DNA of 12,384 nt, from contig JBMNTQ010000046.1 of assembly GCA_050945815.1 (NCBI GenBank), forward strand, positions 1 to 12,384, in the 5' to 3' direction. This document shows, piece after piece, positions 1 to 5,544 of this stretch (the stretch's first letter is position 1; every line of letters begins with the position of its first letter). Made by a program: the position numbers and the translations under genes. The notes beneath the pieces are model-generated. The model ran no database searches. It was not told the origin of the DNA and saw only the letters and a list, made by a program, of their open reading frames with translations. Source of the DNA: JBMNTQ01 sp050945815. GTDB taxonomy: Bacteria; Bacillota; Clostridia; Christensenellales; JBMNTQ01.

Positions 1-9
1 GTTCGGCAT

Positions 10-83
10 AGGGGCATGGTGTAATGGTAACACGTGGGTCTCCAAAACCTTTGTTGAGGGTTCGAGTCCTTCTGCCCCTGCCA
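10..83 (+). tRNA. tRNA-Trp (anticodon CCA), CCA end encoded
   Basis: The 74-nt cloverleaf can be folded by eye. The acceptor stem AGGGGCA pairs with TGCCCCT, the D stem GTGT pairs with ACAC, the loop CTCCAAA carries anticodon CCA at 42-44, and the T stem GAGGG/CCTTC closes the loop TTCGAGT. Discriminator G is followed by an encoded CCA (81-83). It decodes UGG (tryptophan). The outermost anticodon-stem pair is a T-T mismatch and the next is G-T, so that stem is weaker than in typical clostridial tRNA-Trp. A terminator-like hairpin follows closely. tRNA genes are common integrase targets, and an integrase relic lies 1.6 kb away, but no second copy of the tRNA 3' end was seen in the window. Confidence 0.95.
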
Positions 84-108
84 TAGCTACCGACACAAAA
101 GGGTACAG

Positions 109-143
109 CAAGAGCCGCCAGTGATGGTGGCTCTTGTTGTATT
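109..143 (+). terminator. Rho-independent terminator of the tRNA gene
   Basis: An 11-bp stem (109-119 with 126-136, one G-T pair) encloses a 6-nt loop and is followed by a T-rich tail, TTGTATT. It sits 25 bases after the tRNA CCA end, where the tRNA transcript should stop. Confidence 0.7.
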
Positions 144-509
144 CCTGCAAATATGCCTCTGGATTGCGGAATTTCCATATGAGAATGACGCTCGGAACCC
201 GAAGGGATTCACGCCCTGCGAGCGCACGCTTTCCTTGAAATCTCAAAGCAAGAAGGCGCCTTAGGAATGCACCCACCTCCTTGAAATCAGCAAAACTTTC
301 GCAGAACAGTCGGGACATTCCCGTATCCGTTTAATAGTGCCAGGAAAGCGTTTAATGGTGCAAACTGCCGTCATTTAACGCTCCTTATCTATTGCCTTTA
401 AAAAATGATCCTGCTAATTATGCTATTATTCTACAATAATGGCAGTAAAAGAAAGAAACAAAGGATTTTTTATATTCCTCATTTCGTAGATTGTGCTTAT
501 TAACGGGTA
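144..509. other. Gene-free stretch with possible insertion-sequence remnants
   Basis: No convincing coding sequence is visible. The segment around 240-365 contains a motif (TTTAAT-GTGC) at 330-340 and 351-361. The first of these belongs to a 17-bp sequence that recurs with one mismatch at 1566-1582. In both places a 'caccca' tract lies on the lower-coordinate side (around 268 and 1491-1516). Such short repeats near an end would suit an IS21-like element, but no transposase is present, so this is inference. From about 395 to 509 the sequence is AT-rich spacer downstream of the esterase gene. Confidence 0.35.
325..341. repeat. 17-bp direct repeat, copy A
   Basis: ATCCGTTTAATAGTGCC recurs at 1566-1582 with one mismatch, in the same orientation. 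The two copies bracket the AT-rich esterase gene. A shorter related version (GTTTAATGGTGC) follows at 350-361. The repeat could be a mobile-element end or a recombination site. Confidence 0.55.
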
Positions 510-1265
510 CTATAATATTTTTTCTAAATCGTGTTCGACACCAATGAATTTCTTGTATTCATGTGGGATATTTAACGAGTTCAAATATAAATGCATAATT
601 TCATTGTCACAGAACAATATGTCGCTTGTTCCAATGTGAATATCAATGTGTAAATTCTTGCGTATTCTGTCTGCGTTTTGACGCACCAAGCATAAAATAT
701 TATTGTCTTCTAAATATTGCTCTTCGTGCATCATTTTTTCGTATAATCCAATAGCCGCTTCGGGCGATTTTCCCACCCCATGATAATCCTTATGGTATTG
801 ATGGTGATATGTTCCAGCGTAAGAAGTGACAGCGCCAAATAGTTCGGGATATTTAACGGCATAATAAAATGCGATTGCGCCACCCATCGAAAAACCTGAC
901 AACATCCTATTTTCACGAGTTGCATTTGTTCGGTATTGCCTATCTATATGAGGGATCAATTCTTTAAAAAGAATTGATTCAATCTGCAATAAAGCATCGA
1001 AATACTCGTTTTCCGAAGAAATGGCATTCATAAAAACAGTAATAGCCTGTCTGTATCTATAAACTTTTTCAATCGACCATATTTCTGATGATTCGTTGCC
1101 CTGCCAACCATGAATATGATACGCAACCGGATATCTTTCTTCTCTTTCCCAATAATCGGACGGAAGATAAATGTTATAGCCGATTTCGTGATTTAATATA
1201 TGACTATAAAATGTTTTATGAGTAATGTTTTTCGGCGATTCTGTTGGTGGATTTATATATTTCAT
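510..1265 (-). CDS. Putative esterase, alpha/beta-hydrolase fold (CE1/esterase D-like)
   Basis: The 251-residue protein resembles the PF00756 'putative esterase' family, which includes acetyl-xylan and feruloyl esterases and esterase D. Visible signatures are an oxyanion-region motif YHIHGWQG near residue 49, the nucleophile elbow GFSMGG with Ser126, a likely catalytic Asp215 in IGTSD and His245 in GVEHD. There is no signal peptide, so it is predicted to be cytoplasmic. The ATG start is preceded by AGAGGAAC at a suitable distance. Only six residues follow the catalytic His, whereas family members usually carry a longer tail, so a slightly truncated C-terminus is possible. The gene stands alone, is much richer in A+T than the sugar cluster, and lies between two 17-bp repeats, suggesting horizontal acquisition. 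Its substrate cannot be told. Confidence 0.8.
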   Translation of the reverse strand: MKYINPPTESPKNITHKTFYSHILNHEIGYNIYLPSDYWEREERYPVAYHIHGWQGNESSEIWSIEKVYRYRQAITVFMNAISSENEYFDALLQIESILFKELIPHIDRQYRTNATRENRMLSGFSMGGAIAFYYAVKYPELFGAVTSYAGTYHHQYHKDYHGVGKSPEAAIGLYEKMMHEEQYLEDNNILCLVRQNADRIRKNLHIDIHIGTSDILFCDNEIMHLYLNSLNIPHEYKKFIGVEHDLEKIL

Positions 1266-1319
1266 TGCGCTTTTGTTCCTCTCGCTTAATATGAATAAAC
1301 TTCACATCGTTAGGCTATA

Positions 1320-1349
1320 ATTATAGTTTATTTAATAAAGAAACCACAA
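1320..1349 (-). promoter_or_regulatory. Predicted sigma-70 promoter of the esterase gene
   Basis: On the minus strand a perfect -10 TATAAT (1325-1320) lies 18 bases from a partial -35 TTGTGG (1349-1344). The start codon is about 55 bases further on. The -10 is embedded in the palindrome CTATAATTATAG (1315-1326), which could also be an operator. The -35 overlaps a hairpin arm, so the two readings compete. Confidence 0.4.
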
Positions 1350-1377
1350 GTGAAAATGCACTCCACCTGTGGTTTTT
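1341..1377. terminator. Terminator-like hairpin upstream of the esterase
   Basis: An 8-bp outer stem (1341-1348 with 1368-1375) and a 4-bp inner stem (1349-1352 with 1359-1362) form one hairpin with a 3' bulge. The last Ts of the stem run into a TTTTT tract on the plus strand; the minus strand also has a T-rich tail. It could stop minus-strand transcripts from the integrase side before the esterase, or be a leftover of a lost plus-strand gene. Confidence 0.5.
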
Positions 1378-1399
1378 CCATGCTTTTTTGACACTCTGA

Positions 1400-1431
1400 G
1401 CCCGGCAGTTCAATGCTGCCGAGCAGTTTTT
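1400..1431 (+). terminator. Orphan rho-independent terminator
   Basis: A 9-bp GC-rich stem with one mismatch (1400-1408 with 1416-1424) and a 7-nt loop is followed by AGTTTTTG. No plus-strand gene lies upstream of it, so it appears to be a leftover of a gene or element that has been lost. The rest of 1432-1650 contains the second copy of the 17-bp repeat and no recognisable gene. Confidence 0.5.
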
Positions 1432-1565
1432 GTGCTCCACCTTAATCATATGACGAACGGTGCTGATGAAAGCACAATAGATTTGGTTGCACCCACCCGG
1501 AGTCCAAAGGCACCCACTCCCCGAAACCGATCATTGAAAATCCCAAGGAGGGCATATAATATATG

Positions 1566-1582
1566 ATCCGTTTAATCGTGCC
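1566..1582. repeat. 17-bp direct repeat, copy B
   Basis: ATCCGTTTAATCGTGCC matches 325-341 at 16 of 17 positions in the same orientation. It lies about 70 bases beyond the 3' end of the integrase relic. As with copy A, cacccac-type tracts lie on its lower-coordinate side. Confidence 0.55.
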
Positions 1583-1650
1583 CAAACATGTCACTATTTC
1601 CACATTTTTTGCGGCATTTCGCTAAAGCGGAGTGCTGTGTTTTTGTGCGG

Positions 1651-2400
1651 TTAGCAGACAATCGCCCACATCTCTTCAAGCGCGTCTCCGAAAAGGTGGA
1701 TGTAGGTGTTGTAGGGAATGTTGACATCTGCGTGGCCGAGAAGTTTTGACGGAATCTTAACATCGCAGCCGCGGTAGTAACAGTTGGTTGCAAAGGTGTG
1801 CCTGAAAACGTGCACCCCCCTGTACCGACCCCGGCTTCCTCTGTGGCAATCTTGATTTGGTATCGCAGGGCCTCATAGGTGATGCGCTCGCCGTCCTTGC
1901 CGCGAAAAACCCAAGGGCTATTCGACTGGAAGCGAAGCTCCGTCAGGATCTCCATTGCCCGCGTGCTGAGCGGGATCGTGCGGTTGGTGGACGCCGATTT
2001 CGCTTCATGTTGAATGTGCGATTGTTTTTTGTTGGCCAGGCGAACGACGGTTGCTTCAATGCGCACGGTTCTGCGCCCAAGGTCAACATTGCGCCAGTCG
2101 AGCGCAAGCGCTTCTCCGACGCGCATACCCGTTTCAAGCATAAATTCGATGGCCGCATATCCCTCCCGTGCCTGAGAGCGCAGCACCTTCCGAAGCTTCT
2201 TTTGATCTTCATCGGTGTAAGCGTCCATCTTTCTGGCCGGCTTTTTCACCCGCGTGGGATTTGGAAGCACGACGCCCCGCGAGGGGGTCGGCAGGTATCC
2301 GGTGCAGCGCCGCAGCGTGTCGCAGCGGCGCGGTGACAATGTGCATGAGCGTTTTGATGGTCGTCGCGGCATACCCCCGAGCCGTGACTTGTATATGATG
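1651..2400 (-). pseudogene. Tyrosine recombinase (phage/ICE-type integrase), frameshifted and 5'-truncated
   Basis: This is the remains of a tyrosine site-specific recombinase. Reading the minus strand, the core-binding domain (ARGYAATTIKTLMHIV) is in one frame. The frame then shifts near 2280 into a long stretch with the first catalytic Arg (LETGMRVGEALAL). It shifts again near 1815-1835, beside a C6 run, into the frame carrying HVFRHTFATN (His-x-x-Arg), LGHADV (the His) and NTYIH (the nucleophile Tyr), ending at TAA 1653-1651. All catalytic motifs survive but are spread over three frames, so the protein is not made. The N-terminal arm-binding part is missing, replaced by an unrelated nrdD-like fragment. 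The nearby tRNA-Trp suggests a former integrative element, which is inference. Confidence 0.85.
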
Positions 2401-2583
2401 TGTGACTTGAGATCGTGGAAGTGCTTTTTCGCGGAATCTGCGCCGTACATCTCAGTCAGCCTGTCAATCATCATCAGCCGATTCGTACCGATAAACTCCT
2501 CTTTAGGGATCTCGCCTGATGCGGTGACGATGCTTTTCTTTTCAACGTTAGCGTTTGGATCGTACTTGCTCGCGCTCGCGGGG
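2388..2583 (-). pseudogene. Fragment resembling the N-terminal region of an anaerobic ribonucleotide reductase
   Basis: About 65 codons read KYDPNANVEKKS, then GEIPKEEFIGTNRLMMIDRL and HIIYK. From memory this resembles the N-terminal region of clostridial class III (anaerobic) ribonucleoside-triphosphate reductases, where HIIYK would be followed by HDE. Here the reading runs straight into integrase sequence instead, and on the other side it is joined to the end of an insertion sequence. It is therefore a chimeric relic, not a working gene. The family assignment is tentative because only a short stretch is available and the characteristic catalytic parts are absent. Confidence 0.4.
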
Positions 2584-2640
2584 CTTGCATTCGCATTTTG
2601 CTTGCATAATTCAGACACTTATGAAGTATGAAACAGACTC
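2583..2640 (+). mobile_element. Solitary right end of an IS5-family element
   Basis: The segment matches 11856-11913 with about four differences, in the same orientation. It encodes the last residues of the transposase (LACIRILLA and TAA), then the spacer and the terminal inverted repeat TGAAACAGACTC (2629-2640). The rest of the element is missing; at its inner edge the sequence passes directly into the nrdD-like fragment. It has kept the proper transposase end, whereas the copy at 11.9 kb carries a premature TGA at the equivalent codon. Confidence 0.75.
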
Positions 2641-3124
2641 TAGGACTGCCAGCGCTGTCTGCATGGCAAAATCCTAGGGTGTGGTGATAATTTCGGCTCA
2701 TCTCCTTCAAGCTGGAGGGCGCCGACAGAGCATATCGGTTAATGGCGGACGGCCATTGCGGCAAGGCGCCGTGGTGTTTGTCGGCACAAGAGCCATCAGG
2801 TGCTTTTTGTTTTTTACAATCAATGCAAATGAAGAAGGGGCTGTCGCGACCGCTCCTTCTTCATTTGCTGTAAAAGGTGATCTGAGATCGGCTAAATTTC
2901 AGATTGCCTTTCTGGTTGAAGATCAATTGTAGGAATTGCTTGCTCATCATGCTTTTAAAACAACATATTCTCCTTTCGACCAAGAGAAAATCTATAAGAT
3001 TATACAGTGTATGCGCAAGACAGAAGAACACACAAAACATGGCATAAAGCTAAAAGGACAGCAAATAATTTGGACATCTATGAAATGGAATTAGGCAATT
3101 TGATGTCGTTCGAGTTATTGAAAG
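2641..3124. other. Intergenic region with an unassigned relic reading frame
   Basis: Between the IS end and the ROK promoter no intact gene is visible. Apart from the inverted repeat at 2812-2875, one plus-strand frame runs from before 2870 to a TAG at 3092-3094, interrupted by a single in-frame TAG at 2930-2932. After that stop come 53 sense codons, rich in Lys, Glu and His (for example FDQEKIYKIIQCMRKTEE). No start codon with a ribosome binding site was found and no family is recognised. It may be the remains of a small gene or chance. Confidence 0.4.
2812..2875. repeat. Large interrupted inverted repeat / hairpin
   Basis: Fourteen perfect base pairs (2825-2838 with 2855-2868) close over a GC-rich centre with further pairing around CGCG. 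A second, outer pair of arms, TTTTACA (2812-2818) and TGTAAAA (2869-2875), is separated from the stem by six bases on the left side only. A T-rich tract precedes it on the plus strand, giving no clean terminator tail downstream. It could be a bidirectional terminator or a small palindromic repeat element. Confidence 0.6.
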
Positions 3125-3141
3125 TATTTTTACAAATATGC

Positions 3142-3170
3142 TTGACATAATGAAAAAACAATATTATAAT
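3142..3170 (+). promoter_or_regulatory. Consensus sigma-70 promoter for the ROK regulator and probably the whole cluster
   Basis: A perfect -35 TTGACA (3142-3147) and a perfect -10 TATAAT (3165-3170) are separated by exactly 17 bases. Transcription should begin near 3177, giving a leader of only about 18 bases before the ATG at 3195. The imperfect palindrome TATTTTTACAAATA (3125-3138, 12 of 14 positions symmetric) abuts the -35 and is a candidate operator. No other strong promoter was seen before 10476. Confidence 0.75.
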
Positions 3171-3194
3171 CAATGGCAATGGAGGCGTGATGGC

Positions 3195-4370
3195 ATGAGA
3201 GGGAGCAATATCCGTGATGTTAGGGAATCCAACAAGGCATTGCTTTACAATTGCGTAAGAAGAAGCCGAAGCGTCACCCTGTCTCAATTGGAGCAAATGA
3301 CGAATCTTAGCCGCCCTACAGTGACGGGGCTTATGCGCGAGATGGAAGAAGAAGGGCGCATATTGCGCTTGGGTTACGAAACGCCGGTGAGCGGCCGGGC
3401 GCCTGTACTATATGGGATTAATCCGGCGGCTGCCTATGCGATTGGAATTGACTTTGATTTTCCCAATTGTCGAATGGTCATCAGTGACTTGATGGGGCGG
3501 ATCGTCGCCATGGAAAAAGAGCGGTATCCGCGCGCATCGAATACGCAGCAGACGCTCGGCAAGGTGATTGCACAGACCGAACGCCTGATCTCCCAGTCCG
3601 ACATCGACCCCCAAAAGCTGCTCGGTATTGGGCTGGGTATGGCGGGGGCCATCGACATCCAAAGCGGGCGCTCCATCGTTTTTGAGCGCATCCCCGATTG
3701 GCGCGATATCCCCGTCAGCGACACGCTAAGCGAGTGTTTTGACTTGCCTGTGTTTATGAAAAACGATGTGCATGCACTGACCTGGGCTGAGCGGAGGCTG
3801 TGGAATCGGAAGGAATTCTCCGATATGTTGTTTATCTCCATCCGCAGCGGCATCGGCATGTCAGTACTGCTCAACGGCACAGTGCTGGAAGGTAAATTCG
3901 GCAACGCCGGCTTTTTGGGGCATACAACAATTGATATCAAGGGCCCCCTGTGCACCTGTGGAAAGCGCGGTTGTTTGGAGCTTTATACCAGTGAACTTGC
4001 TATGCTGCAGATGTATTACGAGCGGACGGGTACGCCGCTGGATTCCATCACGGAGCTTGTACAATTGGCGAATCAGGACGATATCTCCGCCCGCGGGGTG
4101 CTGGAAAGCGCGGGCCGTTGCCTGGGAATCGGCCTGGGAAACGCATCGTTATTGTTTGATATTCCCAACATCGTAATCAACGCCCAATTTGACACCGCCA
4201 TCATACTCAAGCAGGTTCAGTCCATACTGGACGAAAACATCAATCAATACCGCAACATCGCAAAGATCCGTGTGTTTCCCGGACGGCTGCGCGAACCGGA
4301 ATACGCGCTTGGCAGCTGTCTGATGGCCATAGAGAGTGCGGCGGAGCAGAACCATTATAAATTTACATAG
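3195..4370 (+). CDS. ROK-family transcriptional regulator (XylR/NagC-like)
   Basis: The 391-residue protein has a winged helix-turn-helix at about residues 25-55 (TLSQLEQMTNLSRPTVTGL) followed by a ROK sugar-binding domain. The ROK zinc site is intact: His243 in GHTTI and Cys253, Cys255 and Cys260 in CTCGKRGC. The usual phosphate-binding DxGxT motif after the first strand is degraded (GIDFDFPNCRM), as expected for a regulator rather than a sugar kinase. The ATG at 3195 is chosen because GGAGG at 3181-3185 precedes it; an in-frame ATG at 3138 would lie upstream of the predicted transcription start. Only 53 bases separate it from the GH172 gene, so it is likely cotranscribed and controls the cluster in response to a sugar, a common arrangement for ROK repressors. 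The effector is inferred, not visible. Confidence 0.92.
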   Translation: MRGSNIRDVRESNKALLYNCVRRSRSVTLSQLEQMTNLSRPTVTGLMREMEEEGRILRLGYETPVSGRAPVLYGINPAAAYAIGIDFDFPNCRMVISDLMGRIVAMEKERYPRASNTQQTLGKVIAQTERLISQSDIDPQKLLGIGLGMAGAIDIQSGRSIVFERIPDWRDIPVSDTLSECFDLPVFMKNDVHALTWAERRLWNRKEFSDMLFISIRSGIGMSVLLNGTVLEGKFGNAGFLGHTTIDIKGPLCTCGKRGCLELYTSELAMLQMYYERTGTPLDSITELVQLANQDDISARGVLESAGRCLGIGLGNASLLFDIPNIVINAQFDTAIILKQVQSILDENINQYRNIAKIRVFPGRLREPEYALGSCLMAIESAAEQNHYKFT

Positions 4371-4423
4371 GCATGTGCTGCGAGAAACAAATCAGAGATA
4401 TAAACCAGAGGAGGAACTGTTCT

Positions 4424-5521
4424 ATGGAAATCCTGCATGGGCTTCCCATGATGGCCGGCGCAGTAACGCGCCAGATCAGCGCGGAAAACCCCACCGGTGA
4501 AAAAGGCGGTGGCTGCAGTTGGGCGCCCGACCCGAGCGATCCCAACCTGCCGTTCAGCGGTGCATCTACCGATCTAGGCCGGGGCTGGAAGGTGCGCCCC
4601 TTTGTGCCTGTGGAGGCTGGAGAGACGCTCGTGATGGCTGATATCGAAGGCCCCGGCATCATCAATGAGATATTCCTTACCAGCGACACCGAGCGATTTA
4701 GCGAATTGGTACTGCGCATCTACTGGGATGGAGAGCAGATGCCCTCCGTGGAGACGCCTATGGGCGCGTTCTTCGCCATGGGGTTTGACCGGTTTCCCCA
4801 CACGGTATCCAGCCTTCCGGTGACGGTGGCACCTCATCGAGGTATGAACTGCTACTGGCAGATGCCATTTCGTTCCCGCGCCCGGATTACGCTGACCAAT
4901 GAGGGTGAAAAGAAAGTCAATGTAGTGGCGTATCGGGTGCTATATAAGCTGTGTGATGTGCCGGCGGAAGCAGCCTACTTCCATGCCCAGTACCGCCGGG
5001 CCATCACCAGCGAGGACAACCCGGAAGAGTATGTGATTCTCGATAACGTAAAGGGTAAGGGGCTGTATGTGGGCACCTACCTGATGTTCAACATCTCAGA
5101 GAGCGGCTGGTGGGGCGAGGGAGAGGTCAAGTTTTTCCTTGATGGCGATACCGATCAGCCCACATTGTGCGACAATGGAACAGAAGACTACTTTGGCGGC
5201 GCTTGGAATTTCGGCTCCTTCAACCCTGACGACCCGAACTCCAAAGAAACCGCATTTGAATCGCCGTTTCTGGGAATGCCGCTGTCGGTATACGAAAATC
5301 GCGAAGGCCCGCGCAAGTTTGGGCTATATCGCTGGCACATCTACGATTCCATCGGCTTTGCCCAAGACCTGCGCGTGACGATGCAGGCGCTGGGCTGGTA
5401 CCCAAACCGCAAATACCGTCCGCTTGGCGACGACATCGCTTCTGTAGCCTACTGGTATCAATTGGAGCCACATGCAGAATTCCCCACGCTACCTCCCATC
5501 CACAAGCGCTGGGATAGATAA
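4424..5521 (+). CDS. GH172 (DUF2961) glycoside hydrolase, probable alpha-D-arabinofuranosidase or alpha-D-fructofuranosidase
   Basis: The 365-residue protein matches the DUF2961 family, now glycoside hydrolase family 172, a double jelly-roll fold. Known members hydrolyse alpha-D-fructofuranosides/difructose anhydride (Bifidobacterium dentium) or release D-arabinofuranose from mycobacterial-type D-arabinan. Family hallmarks are clear: RIYWDGE near residue 90, GEGEVKFFLDGD with Glu232 and Glu234, and NGTEDYFGGAW with Glu254. Glutamates in these two motifs are the expected catalytic pair. There is no signal peptide, so it should act in the cytoplasm on imported oligosaccharides. The ATG at 4424 follows GAGGAGGA (4409-4416); the longer in-frame start at 4373 has no such site. 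fucI follows 23 bases later. A decayed paralogue lies at 10492-11290. The exact substrate is inferred from the neighbouring isomerase. Confidence 0.9.
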   Translation: MEILHGLPMMAGAVTRQISAENPTGEKGGGCSWAPDPSDPNLPFSGASTDLGRGWKVRPFVPVEAGETLVMADIEGPGIINEIFLTSDTERFSELVLRIYWDGEQMPSVETPMGAFFAMGFDRFPHTVSSLPVTVAPHRGMNCYWQMPFRSRARITLTNEGEKKVNVVAYRVLYKLCDVPAEAAYFHAQYRRAITSEDNPEEYVILDNVKGKGLYVGTYLMFNISESGWWGEGEVKFFLDGDTDQPTLCDNGTEDYFGGAWNFGSFNPDDPNSKETAFESPFLGMPLSVYENREGPRKFGLYRWHIYDSIGFAQDLRVTMQALGWYPNRKYRPLGDDIASVAYWYQLEPHAEFPTLPPIHKRWDR

Positions 5522-5544
5522 CAGACAGACAGGAGGAGCCGCTT

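Noticed and set aside
10..83. tRNA-Trp as an attachment site of an island ending within the window
   Set aside because: No second copy of the tRNA 3' end was found in the window, so island boundaries cannot be drawn.
1369..1566. Plus-strand frame of 65 codons beginning MVFPCFFDTL
   Set aside because: It overlaps hairpins and repeat-like sequence, has no ribosome binding site and resembles no family.
3138..3194. Extended N-terminus of the ROK regulator from ATG 3138
   Set aside because: A perfect promoter lies inside this stretch and no ribosome binding site precedes 3138; the ATG at 3195 has GGAGG.
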